Assembly (NCBI RefSeq): GCF_004000825.1
Contig: NZ_BILZ01000019.1
Span: forward strand, 29,871 to 93,870
Length of the DNA: 64,000 nt
Direction of reading: 5' to 3'
Source: Paenibacillus kobensis NBRC 15729
GTDB lineage: Bacteria; Bacillota; Bacilli; Paenibacillales; Paenibacillaceae
Shown: piece after piece, positions 24,994 to 33,503 of the stretch
How the letters are laid out: each line of letters opens with the position of its first letter
Numbering within the stretch: position 1 is the first letter of the stretch
The notes under the pieces: model-generated
Databases searched by the model: none
Told to the model about the DNA's origin: nothing
What the model saw: only the letters and a program-made list of their open reading frames with translations
Program-made: the position numbers and the translations under genes

Positions 24994-25047
24994 GAAGGGC
25001 CGCCCCTGCTGTCATTAAAAGAAATGACGGCTGGGACGGCCCTTTTT
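24994..25047 (+). terminator. Long hairpin followed by T6 on the plus strand
   Basis: AAGGGCCGxCC and GGACGGCCCTT arms, with an inner TGTCATT/AATGACG pairing, form a long stem followed by TTTTTT on the plus strand. On the minus strand it lies just past the SelO stop. The rest of 24731-25070 shows no supported gene; a 65-codon plus-strand frame there has no ribosome site. Confidence 0.7.
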
Positions 25048-25070
25048 TACGATAAGAAGGCTGATTTAAT

Positions 25071-26570
25071 TTATGTTCCGCAGAAGGTCCGATAGGGAAG
25101 TCCCGTGGATGAAGGAAGCTCACAGTACACATCCTGTTCCGGCGAATATGCATATGGCTTCGACAAAGCTGCCAACAGTCGCTCCATCACGCTGTAGTCG
25201 CCCTGTTCCACCGCCGCATCCAGCGCCTCTTCCACCCGATGATTGCGGGGAATGACGGCCGGATTGCTGCGGCGCATCAGATCGCGTGCGGCATCAACCG
25301 ACTCCGGCTGCCTGCCGAGCCGGGCCTGCCAGCGCGCATGCCACTGCGCATACTCCTCCGACTCTCCGAGCGCAGACCGTACCGCCTCATGTTCACCGAG
25401 CGTGAGAGCACGGAACGTGTTCGTATAATCTGCACGGTGACGCTGCATGAGTCCCAGAAGCTCTTTGACCAGTTCTTCGTCGGCTTCATCCTCTTCATGC
25501 TGGAACAGCCCCAGCTTCGCTTTCATTCCAGCCAGCCAATGGGCGTAATATTGCTCGGCGAAGCCCGAGATCGCATCCTGCGCCAGCTCGATCGCCTGCT
25601 CCATATCGTCATGCAGCAGCGGCAGCAGCGTCTCTGCGAATCTGGCCAGATTCCATGCGCCGATCTGCGGCTGGTTGCCATACGCATAACGGCCCTGCGT
25701 ATCGATCGAGCTGAATACGGTCGCAGGATCGAACGCATCCATGAACGCGCATGGACCGTAGTCGATCGTTTCGCCGCTAATCGCCATGTTATCGGTATTC
25801 ATGACGCCATGAATGAACCCGACAAGCTGCCATTGCGCAATGAGCGCGGCTTGACGCTTAATCACTTCCATCAGCAGCGTTAAATAACGGTTCTCTCCGG
25901 CTTCGGCTCCTGCCTCAGCCTCAGGATAATGCCTTTCCAGCGTATAATCCGCCAAATCTCGGAGTTCTTCCGTCGTCCGCCACTGGGCGGCGTATTGGAA
26001 CGTGCCGACGCGAATATGGCTGGCCGCTACGCGTGTCAGCACAGCGCCTGGCAGTTCCGTCTCCCGATAGACCGGCTCGCCAGTCGTTACGACCGCCAAG
26101 CTGCGCGTCGTCGGGATGCCCAGCGCATGCATCGCTTCGCTAATGATATATTCGCGCAGCATAGGTCCGAGCGCCGCACGGCCGTCGCCTCCGCGGGAGT
26201 ACGGCGTTCTGCCCGAGCCTTTCAACTGAATATCGACCCGTTCGCCATGAGGTGTCATATGCTCGCCAAGCAACATAGCGCGTCCATCGCCCAGCATATT
26301 GAAATGGCCGAATTGATGGCCCGCATAAGCTTGCGCAAGCGGCGCCGCGCCTTCAGGAATCCGGTTGCCGGCGAAGACTGCCGTTCCCTCCCCGCTCTTC
26401 AGCGCCTTGGCATCCAGACCAAGCGATTCAGCCAAGGCTTCATTCACAATAACGGGCTGCGGCGCATCAGCAGGCACCGGCTCTTGTCTCGCATAGAAAG
26501 TTTCCGGCAGCCGAGCGTAGCTATTGTCAAAACGCCAGCCGGGCGTTCGGTTTGCAGTTGGTTCAGTCAT
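25071..26570 (-). CDS. selO: SelO-family protein adenylyltransferase (YdiU)
   Basis: A 499-residue SelO-family pseudokinase. Family members transfer AMP to Ser, Thr or Tyr of other proteins in response to oxidative stress. It shows [37 protein letters not shown], the catalytic-loop region [16 protein letters not shown] and the metal-binding DYGPCAFMD. The C-terminus ends LPYRTFCGT, with cysteine at the position that is selenocysteine in some eukaryotic SelO proteins. The length is typical of the family. The gene is transcribed alone on the minus strand. Neighbours do not indicate a specific target. Confidence 0.95.
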   Translation of the reverse strand: MTEPTANRTPGWRFDNSYARLPETFYARQEPVPADAPQPVIVNEALAESLGLDAKALKSGEGTAVFAGNRIPEGAAPLAQAYAGHQFGHFNMLGDGRAMLLGEHMTPHGERVDIQLKGSGRTPYSRGGDGRAALGPMLREYIISEAMHALGIPTTRSLAVVTTGEPVYRETELPGAVLTRVAASHIRVGTFQYAAQWRTTEELRDLADYTLERHYPEAEAGAEAGENRYLTLLMEVIKRQAALIAQWQLVGFIHGVMNTDNMAISGETIDYGPCAFMDAFDPATVFSSIDTQGRYAYGNQPQIGAWNLARFAETLLPLLHDDMEQAIELAQDAISGFAEQYYAHWLAGMKAKLGLFQHEEDEADEELVKELLGLMQRHRADYTNTFRALTLGEHEAVRSALGESEEYAQWHARWQARLGRQPESVDAARDLMRRSNPAVIPRNHRVEEALDAAVEQGDYSVMERLLAALSKPYAYSPEQDVYCELPSSTGLPYRTFCGT

Positions 26571-26685
26571 CGGATCTCCTGCTTCCGTGTAGAGTTTGAG
26601 CTTATTATACCCTTTCCTGCGATTTCCTGCGCTCTATGTACGCCTGCAAGGGGGAACGACGCTCAAACCAACACGCAGGCTGCCA

Positions 26686-27024
26686 CTATAAAAACTTGTA
26701 CAGCCAAGCCATATGATAAACGGCAAGCAGTGCATAGACGAGCGTAACGATCATAATTAATTTCGTAATATAGGAGGGCCGGCGAATATACCGGTTCAGG
26801 ACGAGGAGCATAAGGGGCATAACCGTTTTATATCCATAGAAGACAACGGGATGCATCTCATACAGCGCAGCAGCAAACGGGTTCGCCTCGCTTACCGCTT
26901 GCATCCGAATGCCCGCATCGGTTGCTATGGCATCGAAGAGCGATAACAACGTCAGCCCCATAAGCATAATAGTGCCTAATCGCACGCTGTCCATGAATAG
27001 CTTCAACCTCAATCGAACGAGCAT
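26686..27024 (-). CDS. DUF5658-like small membrane protein
   Basis: A 112-residue protein with three hydrophobic helices: MLMGLTLLSLFDAIATDAGI, VVFYGYKTVMPLMLLVLN, and a C-terminal LIMIVTLVYALLAVYHMAWL. The conserved-looking segment SEANPFAAALYEM and the spacing fit the DUF5658 family of unknown function. The start ATG at 27024 is seven bases after AAGGGGG, and that ribosome site is part of the right arm of a perfect palindrome. It lies downstream of an APH-type gene on the same strand, 66 bp away, and expression may depend on whether the hairpin forms. Confidence 0.7.
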   Translation of the reverse strand: MLVRLRLKLFMDSVRLGTIMLMGLTLLSLFDAIATDAGIRMQAVSEANPFAAALYEMHPVVFYGYKTVMPLMLLVLNRYIRRPSYITKLIMIVTLVYALLAVYHMAWLYKFL

Positions 27025-27025
27025 A

Positions 27026-27070
27026 GACAAGCCCCCTTATGATACAAATTGTATCATAAGGGGGCTTGTC
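27026..27070 (-). promoter_or_regulatory. 45-nt perfect palindrome covering the DUF5658 ribosome site
   Basis: Two perfect 22-bp arms flank a single central base. The inner part reads TGATACAATTTGTATCA; the outer part pairs CCCCCTT with AAGGGGG, the ribosome site of the DUF5658 gene on the minus strand. In RNA the arm would sequester that site; in DNA the inner part could be a repressor operator. It also lies 20 bp past the stop of the upstream APH-type gene, but no T-run follows. Confidence 0.75.
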
Positions 27071-27090
27071 TTCTCAATCTTATATCCTGA

Positions 27091-28074
27091 CTATAATAAT
27101 GCCGCTGCCTTAAACTCTTCGACAAAGCCGTTCAGCCAGTCCTCGCCATAATCGATCGCGCCCATGTCTCCTGGGATGAAAGCGACATCCAAGCTCATGA
27201 CCCACAGCCGTCGCGCCATAAAGAACAAGTCGATCGCCTGTTCATCCCGCTCCGAGAACGGACGTACGGACCGGTACCCTTCCAGCAGCGCTGCCCACAG
27301 CTTCTCCCGATTGTCCGGCTGCTGGCGCTTGCGGCCTTTCACCTGCGCCAAGTCGTAAGCCCGCCAGCCTGCAGCCGCCCACTCAAAGTCGAAATGAACG
27401 AACCGGCCGTTCTCGACAATCGCGTTATTGTTCCCATGCATATCGCCGTGGCAAATGCCATAATCCAACCCTTGCCCGCATGCTGCTTCGATACGCGCTT
27501 TCAGGCCATTCGCGAATGCCGTCAGGAAGGATGCCTGCTCATGATTCCTGCCGATGTATTCTACAATGCACTCAAGCGGCTCATTAATCAAAAAGTCCGT
27601 GTCGAGCTTATAACGGGGCCTAACCACGCTGATCCGGTCCATCGCGGCATGGAGTTCGGCGGCCGACTGGCCGAACGCATAGCAGGACGGCTCGTCCTGC
27701 AGCCCGCTCTCCTCGCCTTCTATGTAACGGAACATCACAGCCATCCGCCGCCCTTCCGGAGCGTCTACTGTCGTGAAGTATGTGCCTCTCACCGTTGGAA
27801 CAGGCTCCGCCACTTTCGTTGCAACGCCGCGCAGTTCCTCTTTCAGCTGGTTCAGCAATGCCGTTTCATAAACGACACCGTTCTCGCCGATTCCGACTCT
27901 ATAAACACGAAGAATAAACATTCCTTCCGACGTACGGACCCGATAAGTATCGTTCAGCCCTCTCAGCCAGAACACGCATTCTTCCCATTCTCCAATCTCA
28001 TAGACACAGCCGAAATAAAATTTCAAATACTCCGCGTTCAACACCGAACGCATCACTCTTGATCCCGTATACAT
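27091..28074 (-). CDS. APH-family kinase (homoserine-kinase-II/CotS-like)
   Basis: A 327-residue phosphotransferase of the APH fold. It contains the catalytic loop ICHGDMHGNNNAI (HGDxHxxN), metal-binding HFDFEWAAAG, and an N-lobe segment EGMFILRVYRVG with the ATP-binding residue. The start ATG follows GGAGGGGCAGAGA. This branch includes spore-coat CotS-like and homoserine-kinase-like proteins; no antibiotic resistance is implied. It is upstream of the DUF5658 gene on the same strand. A second, distantly related APH protein is at 19280. Confidence 0.87.
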   Translation of the reverse strand: MYTGSRVMRSVLNAEYLKFYFGCVYEIGEWEECVFWLRGLNDTYRVRTSEGMFILRVYRVGIGENGVVYETALLNQLKEELRGVATKVAEPVPTVRGTYFTTVDAPEGRRMAVMFRYIEGEESGLQDEPSCYAFGQSAAELHAAMDRISVVRPRYKLDTDFLINEPLECIVEYIGRNHEQASFLTAFANGLKARIEAACGQGLDYGICHGDMHGNNNAIVENGRFVHFDFEWAAAGWRAYDLAQVKGRKRQQPDNREKLWAALLEGYRSVRPFSERDEQAIDLFFMARRLWVMSLDVAFIPGDMGAIDYGEDWLNGFVEEFKAAALL

Positions 28075-28206
28075 TCTCTGCCCCTCCTATGAGGCCGATT
28101 GTATCACAGGTTTTTCCTTATCAATGAACCATCCTTGCTGTTCGGATTGGATTAAGCACCGTAACCTTTGGTAAAATAACCCCGTCTGAATTGAGGAGGG
28201 ATTTCC

Positions 28207-28617
28207 ATGCGAATGATCATTGCTATTGTATTCATGCTGGCTTTATTGACGGGCTGCGGCGCCGGTACGAGCGCGAAGGAACCGCTGACCTTGCAGCAGG
28301 TGACCGATGCGCTGCAAGCGGAAGGGCTGCTGTTGGAGGATGACGCACCGGTTAATCCGGATAGTATTTTTCAACAAGGAATTGATGGCGTGAAGCCCCG
28401 CTTCTATCGTCTGGCGGACGGCATCGTCTATATCTATCTGTTCGAGACGAATGATAAGCGGATTCAAGGCTACGAGCATTTTTATGACCGGCCGCTCGAC
28501 TTCGAAGCTCACCATACGCACGAGGTCAACAACGTATTCATCGTATTCACCGGAGGACACCAGAAGGGCGACACGACGGACGACCGGATAAAGGCCGCGC
28601 TCAAGCGGCTGGAGTAG
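28207..28617 (+). CDS. Small lipoprotein, function unknown
   Basis: A 136-residue lipoprotein. The N-terminus MRMIIAIVFMLALLTGC is a lipoprotein signal with lipobox LLTGC (Cys17). The mature part has a single alpha/beta domain with GIVYIYLFETNDKRIQGYEHF and NNVFIVFTGG, similar to small stress-type lipoproteins; I do not recognise the family by name. The ribosome site GAGGAGGGATTTCC is strong. A possible promoter TTGGAT / TAAAAT (28147-28177) has an unfavourable 19-base spacer. Confidence 0.75.
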   Translation: MRMIIAIVFMLALLTGCGAGTSAKEPLTLQQVTDALQAEGLLLEDDAPVNPDSIFQQGIDGVKPRFYRLADGIVYIYLFETNDKRIQGYEHFYDRPLDFEAHHTHEVNNVFIVFTGGHQKGDTTDDRIKAALKRLE

Positions 28618-28743
28618 TGGCTGATGGAGTACAGCACAGGAGCGGAACGGGATAAGAACGGTTGCTTGCGTATGCGGAATTATTCCAGAGCAAGCAGCCG
28701 CTAGGAAAGTTAACGGATCTGCTGCTGCTGCGGACTCCGCTCT

Positions 28744-29353
28744 TCAGCCGAGCAGCCGCCTCACCGGCTTCCAACGGGATACCCCTTCGAATATCCGGCC
28801 GACCCCTCTCGTAATCCGGTCATAGTACACATAAGCCATAACGACGACAAAAGCCGTGAAGAGAAGAAGAAGCATGGGCTCTACGTTCAGGTTAACGGCC
28901 AACACGAGCGCGAAAGAAAGCGCGGCGGCGACTAGCAGCACGTTCTCGTAGACGATCGAAGACAGCAGCGCGGCAAGCGGCACGCCTTCTCTCATCGCCA
29001 GCACGATGCGGCCCGCATAGTTCCAGAAGCCGCCGGGGATGTACTTGGCGAATTGCGAATCGATAAAAATCCGCAAGCCCTGCAGCAGCCCGAGCCTCCC
29101 GCTTAAGCCGGTGCGCATACGCCCAAACACCTTGCCGTTGCCCATTCCCACCGCATTGACGATGAGTACCCATATGCTTGCTTGCAGCATCAGGAACACG
29201 GCGAACAACGCCATCGACAGGTAGAACCGATAATCCGCACGCACCAAATAGTCGAGCAACTCCGCAGCCTTGAAAGGCAAGCTGCGCGCAACGAAATAAA
29301 CGAATTGCCGCTAGCAGCGTCTTAAGAACAGCCGGCCGCCATCTGTGCAGCAT
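28744..29353 (-). pseudogene. Frameshifted and truncated LPG-synthase/UPF0104-type flippase
   Basis: The gene starts at ATG 29353 after AAGGAGTCGGGACG and reads MLHRWRPAVLKTLLAA. Around 29305-29322 the frame breaks: the continuation VYFVARSLPFKAAELLDYL, typical of lysylphosphatidylglycerol-synthase transmembrane proteins, is in another frame preceded by a TAG. The second frame then runs 178 codons with several membrane helices and the family segment IDSQFAKYIPGGFWNYAGR, and stops at 28744. Intact proteins of this family have about 300 residues, so the C-terminal helices are missing as well. Both defects together suggest a decaying gene rather than a sequencing error, but the frameshift alone could be one. 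Confidence 0.75.
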
Positions 29354-29500
29354 CGTCCCGACTCCTTCGTTCCTTCCCCTTAGATCGGGCAATCCACTAA
29401 TTGTAAGAGGGAACTGTAAAGGGCGGTGCATGGTTTCGTTATCCGCGCATTAATTTACTGCCCGCACCGGAATGATGCGGCTTTATCTTTATCGCATGCC

Positions 29501-29534
29501 AAAAAAGCCGCATCGGATTCGATCCGATGCGGCT
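29501..29534 (-). terminator. Intrinsic terminator of the RMD1-type gene
   Basis: AGCCGCATCGGAT / ATCCGATGCGGCT is a perfect 13-bp stem with loop TCG, followed by TTTTTT on the minus strand. Confidence 0.92.
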
Positions 29535-29570
29535 CCCTTGGTTACCGGGCGCTGACAGTTGTCTTCCGTA

Positions 29571-30407
29571 TCACGGGAGCCAACCGATAATCTGAAGCAC
29601 CGTCAGTATGACCTCGACGACGATCAGAATGACGATGACCCATTCGACGAACAACCCCCGAATCGAGTGGCTGATCGTGGAGAAGCCCTCCATAATGCGG
29701 TACAGCACTTCCGTCTTGCTCTTTAATATGGTGAACCGGTCGCTCAACTCGAAGAATTCGAGCATCCGGTCGTAAAATTCGCCCGCATTGCTGCTCGACC
29801 ATGTTATGTCGGGCTTATCGAGAATCATGATGTATGAAATCGTATTGTATTCGTGGCGCATAATGATCGCTGTTGTCCGGGCCAGCTCCTTGTTGCCGAT
29901 GGACAAATTGCCTTTCTCCAGCCGGTCGATCATATGCTCGAGTTTATCATGGATTTTGCCAAGCTGCTCCTCGATCTTCTCCAGCGCCACCGACTTGGCC
30001 AGAACAGTCGAAATGAGCTCCGGGTGGAACGGCTCGACCTCAGACACCACGACGTACTCGTCGGTTAGCTCAAGACTCCCCTTCTTATCGTTCTGAAGAC
30101 GGTAATCATCGGTATAATGATACGCGCTCTGAATATCGATATCCGGTTCGAACGTCTGGATAAAACGGAAAAACTGGTGAATCTCATCCGCACTCGAATG
30201 ATTCACGAATACGACGCTCCCGAAAGAGAAGACGAGCACCTGCTGCGACTTATCCATCGTCTTGTGCAGGATCGACTGCAGAATGTCACCTTTGAGCGTC
30301 AAAGGCTCTTCCCATGTAAATTTTTTCGGAATACCGCAGTGGATAGCAATTTTGTTCAAATCGATTTCGTTGGTAATTGCGAATGCCTTGAACGTAATTT
30401 CTTTCAT
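29571..30407 (-). CDS. RMD1/YagE family (DUF155) protein
   Basis: A 278-residue protein of the RMD1/DUF155 family. The N-terminal domain has VLVFSFGSVVFVNHSS; a middle coiled-coil region follows (KIEEQLGKIHDKLEHMIDRLEKG). The C-terminus FSTISHSIRGLFVEWVIVILIVVEVILTVLQI is the family's signature membrane anchor. Yeast RMD1 members act in sporulation or mitochondrial translation; the bacterial role is not established. A GTG nine bases upstream is in frame, but the ATG at 30407 is well placed after GAGGTGA. It has its own terminator. Confidence 0.87.
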   Translation of the reverse strand: MKEITFKAFAITNEIDLNKIAIHCGIPKKFTWEEPLTLKGDILQSILHKTMDKSQQVLVFSFGSVVFVNHSSADEIHQFFRFIQTFEPDIDIQSAYHYTDDYRLQNDKKGSLELTDEYVVVSEVEPFHPELISTVLAKSVALEKIEEQLGKIHDKLEHMIDRLEKGNLSIGNKELARTTAIIMRHEYNTISYIMILDKPDITWSSSNAGEFYDRMLEFFELSDRFTILKSKTEVLYRIMEGFSTISHSIRGLFVEWVIVILIVVEVILTVLQIIGWLP

Positions 30408-30567
30408 CCTTGTCACCTCATATCCGCCTGCCTAGGGTCCAGCCGTACAGGAGGCGGTCGTGTCGCTAGTGTAGCAGATAAAAGCTGCTTCTATTGTTAA
30501 TTTATTGTAAAACAAATTGATTATACATGATAGATTACTTTTGGATCACCCGCGCAGCAGCGGTTCA

Positions 30568-30596
30568 TTCGATTATGAGGCAGAATGCTGTATAAT
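30568..30596 (+). promoter_or_regulatory. Probable promoter of the Nudix gene
   Basis: TATAAT at 30591-30596 is preceded, after a 17-base spacer, by TTCGAT, a moderate -35 element. The distance to the start codon is about 75 bp. Confidence 0.5.
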
Positions 30597-30669
30597 AATG
30601 GGGAATGAAAAACAAACCGGCCACGAATCGTCATTATACGGGCGAAGCGCATAAGCAAGGAGAATGAGA

Positions 30670-31287
30670 ATGGGCAAAATGGATGAAATCATTATCGTAG
30701 TGCCAAGAGAGCAGCTGTTTCAGGACGAGGAGCTTGCTTTTCAAGGCGTACAGCGGGACACTGCGGCTGTAGAGACCATTAACCGTATCATTGCGGAGAA
30801 CTACACCACGTTGCGACGCGGAGATGCGGAAGAGAATGAGACGTATAAGCAGCCGATTCCGTACTGCGTCATTCGCCGCGGCAGCGAAATCTATATGTAC
30901 CGGCGTCTGAGCGGCGGCGGAGAGGCGCGTCTTCACGATAAGCTCTCCATCGGCGCCGGCGGCCATATGAACGATAACGACCGGGCCGAATCGTTCCGTG
31001 AAGTGCTGCGGATCAATCTGGAGCGCGAGCTGGAAGAGGAATTGATCATTCACTCCCAATCCCGCGAATTTACAACCGTTGGCTTCATCAACGATGACGG
31101 CAATGAAGTCGGCAAAGTACATATCGGTCTGCTGGTCATACTCGATATCGAAGCCGGCGGCACAGTCGAGGTTCGCGAGACCGACCAGCTTCAGGGCGAG
31201 TGGATTTCCGCTCAAGGACTGCTGCAAGAGGATGTCTATTCCCGGTTAGAGTCGTGGTCGCAGATCGCGGCCAAAGCACTCGTATAG
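30670..31287 (+). CDS. Nudix-family hydrolase
   Basis: A 205-residue protein with a Nudix box: GGHMNDNDRAESFREVL leading into NLERELEEEL, which matches G-x5-E-x7-RE-x2-EE with small deviations. The first ATG (30664) is only one or two bases from the ribosome site AAGGAGA; the ATG at 30670, seven bases away, is preferred. Nudix enzymes cleave nucleoside diphosphates linked to another moiety; the substrate is unknown. It ends in a strong hairpin and is not in an operon. Confidence 0.82.
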   Translation: MGKMDEIIIVVPREQLFQDEELAFQGVQRDTAAVETINRIIAENYTTLRRGDAEENETYKQPIPYCVIRRGSEIYMYRRLSGGGEARLHDKLSIGAGGHMNDNDRAESFREVLRINLERELEEELIIHSQSREFTTVGFINDDGNEVGKVHIGLLVILDIEAGGTVEVRETDQLQGEWISAQGLLQEDVYSRLESWSQIAAKALV

Positions 31288-31292
31288 TGACC

Positions 31293-31322
31293 GAAAGGGG
31301 CTGCCGTATGGCAGCCCCTTTC
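31293..31322 (+). terminator. Terminator after the Nudix gene
   Basis: GAAAGGGGCTGCC / GGCAGCCCCTTTC forms a perfect 13-bp stem with loop GTAT six bases past the stop. The T-run is short and partly within the stem. It may work in both directions, since DUF2277 converges. Confidence 0.8.
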
Positions 31323-31373
31323 AATGGTATAAGACCCTCCTGCCGGTTAGGCAGACTACTCGATATATACCTG

Positions 31374-31646
31374 CTAGCTGACTCCGAACCGCTTCTTCGC
31401 TCTCTCACGGGCGCGCTCGATCTCGACTTCCCGGTTGCGGGGCTCGGCATTCGTCACAAGGGAATCGAGCAGCTTGCCGGCTGCGGCGGCGACTTCCTCT
31501 ACTGCCCGTTGGAACGCTTCTTCGTTCGCTTTGGATGGCGAGTTGAAACCGGACAGCTTGCGGACGAATTGCACGGCTGCTGCCGTAATTTCATAGTCAG
31601 TGGCCGGAGGGTCGAAATTGAATAACGTTTTAATATTGCGGCACAT
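31374..31646 (-). CDS. DUF2277 family protein
   Basis: A 90-residue soluble protein beginning MCRNIKTLFNFDPPATDYEI, the characteristic start of DUF2277 proteins, with the following ALxxVRKLSGF-like segment (AAAVQFVRKLSGFNSPSKAN) and an Arg/Glu-rich C-terminal helix. Its function is unknown, and the conserved N-terminal MCRNI and KLSGF suggest a nucleic-acid or metal-associated role only speculatively. It converges with the Nudix gene. Confidence 0.88.
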   Translation of the reverse strand: MCRNIKTLFNFDPPATDYEITAAAVQFVRKLSGFNSPSKANEEAFQRAVEEVAAAAGKLLDSLVTNAEPRNREVEIERARERAKKRFGVS

Positions 31647-31741
31647 GCTTTATCCCATCCTTTGCATCGGAAGTGTATCGGATTCATCACATCTCTCGTA
31701 ACTGTAACATGCCGCTTCAAGTTGGGAAAGCCTGCACAGCC

Positions 31742-31987
31742 TTACTCCGCCCTGTCCGTACCTTCAGAACCCGATTGTTCCGCGATTAATTCATATAGGT
31801 CTTGGGCTTGGCATCCGATCGTGTCCGCAATCGAAATCGCGACCTTTAAAGGCATAATCCTTATACTCCCGATATAATCTGCGATTCGCTCCGGTTTGTA
31901 CCGTAAGGCCCGGGCCAGCTCCTCGACGGACATTCCATGTGCCGTTAGCTGTTCTTGCAGCAAGCATCGGCCCAGCTCAAATTTCAT
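31742..31987 (-). CDS. Small XRE-type helix-turn-helix regulator
   Basis: An 81-residue protein consisting of one Cro/C1-type helix-turn-helix domain: CLLQEQLTAHGMSVEELARALRY-type start, then KPERIADYIGSIRIMPLKVA as recognition region, and AISIADTIGCQAQDLYEL. No other domain is present. It lies alone between DUF2277 and a lipoprotein gene on the same strand. Its targets are unknown. Confidence 0.85.
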   Translation of the reverse strand: MKFELGRCLLQEQLTAHGMSVEELARALRYKPERIADYIGSIRIMPLKVAISIADTIGCQAQDLYELIAEQSGSEGTDRAE

Positions 31988-32068
31988 GGCATGATCACCC
32001 CTGTATCAGCCTAGCCAACAATCGGAATATTCATCCAGAGCTACTTCGATGCTCAGCGGAGACTGGGC

Positions 32069-33067
32069 TTAGCTAATCCACGTTCCGTTCGCTTGTGCGA
32101 CTTGCCACTTGCCGTTGACGAACTCCACGATGACCTTCGTTCCCATGGCGCCTTTACCCGATTTGAACTTGGAGCCTTCAAGCACCATTTGTTTCTCGGA
32201 CAGCTCCACCTTGTCGACCCGCAACAAGATGCCTTTCAGTGCAAACCACTTCATCAAACTGCTCTGCTCCTCTGCCCGCAGCTGCTCATAGGTGGCTTCC
32301 CTCACAGGAACCTCATACTTGCTCAAGGTATTCAGAATCTGCTGCTTGTCCGTATCGTCGATATGCTCAAAGTTGCTCATATCTACGGCAATGTACTCCA
32401 TACCAGAATTCAATCCCTCATCAATAGGCATAAATGCATCGAGGGCGAGACTATATAGCCCCCCCATATCGGGATTGTGCTCACGGTCGAATACTCGGAT
32501 GGAAGCTGTCGCATCACTGCCTGTGACCGCCACGGATACGGTCCAGACAGCGTCGCTAGGATCATACTTTGCTCCTGTTACAACCGGAAAGCTGCCCTCA
32601 CCTGCATAGGAAGAGATCGCCTTCTGGATCGCCTCGGACTCTGGCAATGCCGCTCCTTCCGGCTTCACCGAGGCGATGACTTCGGCCCGTTCCGCTCTCC
32701 CTTGTGCTGGATACGATTCATTAATCATGCCATCCGACCACACTTTCACTTTCATCCCCAGTTTAATGTCGGCCGGCATGTTCCCGAACCAGATCGCTTC
32801 ATAGAAATGGTTCATGCCGCCATTCGCGCTGAAGTCCCGCGGTTCAGGAGACACAACGAGCATGCGGTTCCCGTCGGTACGGACAACGTACCCGATAAAG
32901 CCGGCATCCTCTGCCGGTTGCACCGCTGGCGCCGCTTGCTGTTCATTCACAATTTTTGGGATCGAAACCGGGGGATTCCCATCCATATTCGTATTCGTAT
33001 TCGTATTCGAACAAGCTGTTATCACTAATGCGCTTATCGCAACCGTTATCACGGTCTTGAAATTCAT
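32069..33067 (-). CDS. Lipoprotein with DUF3221-like domain
   Basis: A 332-residue lipoprotein. The lipobox VITAC follows a short signal peptide starting at ATG 33067 (after GGGAGTGAGCATC); the longer upstream frame lacks a signal. Directly after the lipid-bearing cysteine is an Asn-Thr repeat encoded by four ATTCGT hexamers. The domain GFIGYVVRTDGNRMLVVSPE with VKVWSDG fits DUF3221-type OB-fold lipoproteins. The C-terminal 100 residues end in KGAMGTKVIVEFVNGKWQVA. Its role is unknown; it is the last of three co-directional genes with the alphaCTD-like protein and another lipoprotein. Confidence 0.78.
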   Translation of the reverse strand: MNFKTVITVAISALVITACSNTNTNTNMDGNPPVSIPKIVNEQQAAPAVQPAEDAGFIGYVVRTDGNRMLVVSPEPRDFSANGGMNHFYEAIWFGNMPADIKLGMKVKVWSDGMINESYPAQGRAERAEVIASVKPEGAALPESEAIQKAISSYAGEGSFPVVTGAKYDPSDAVWTVSVAVTGSDATASIRVFDREHNPDMGGLYSLALDAFMPIDEGLNSGMEYIAVDMSNFEHIDDTDKQQILNTLSKYEVPVREATYEQLRAEEQSSLMKWFALKGILLRVDKVELSEKQMVLEGSKFKSGKGAMGTKVIVEFVNGKWQVAQANGTWIS

Positions 33068-33179
33068 GATGCTCACTCCCATTGATTGATCGTGTTCAAC
33101 AGGACAGACGAGAGCAAGCACCGCTTAGGTTGCAATTCCACATCATCCAAATTGAGGTGAATAAGCCTCGGACAGTAGC

Positions 33180-33473
33180 CTACGACTTGAATGATAACCC
33201 CTGCTCCTGCAGCGCGCTGCGCAGCTTCGGCATCGAGGCCGGTCCCATCCCGTGGAATTGTAATATTTCCCGTTCGCTATATTCAGACAGCAGCTGCAAG
33301 GAAGTAATGCCGTGCTGCTCCAAAGCCCGCCGTGCCGGCGCGGAGAGCAGAGCCAGGAATCCGTTATCAGGCTTCCGCTCCTGCTCGCAGACCGGGCAGG
33401 TCGGACAATCGCTGCTTTTGTAATACTGGTGTCCTTCACTGCAAGTTCTTAAACTTTTGGGTGTAACCACCAT
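33180..33473 (-). CDS. RNA polymerase alpha-CTD-like helix-hairpin-helix protein
   Basis: A 97-residue protein. Residues 1-40 include cysteines in SDCPTCPVCEQ and an upstream RTCSEGH, probably a small zinc ribbon. The rest, LLSAPARRALEQHGITSLQLLSEYSEREILQFHGMGPASMPKLRSAL, is a helix-hairpin-helix domain like the C-terminal domain of RpoA. The start ATG 33473 follows GGGAGGGGCAGGC. Such stand-alone proteins occur in Bacillaceae and Paenibacillaceae; they may bind DNA or RNA polymerase-associated factors, but no role is proven. The upstream lipoprotein gene ends 30 bp away. Confidence 0.82.
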   Translation of the reverse strand: MVVTPKSLRTCSEGHQYYKSSDCPTCPVCEQERKPDNGFLALLSAPARRALEQHGITSLQLLSEYSEREILQFHGMGPASMPKLRSALQEQGLSFKS

Positions 33474-33503
33474 GCCTGCCCCTCCCAATCCTTTATCCTC
33501 ACG

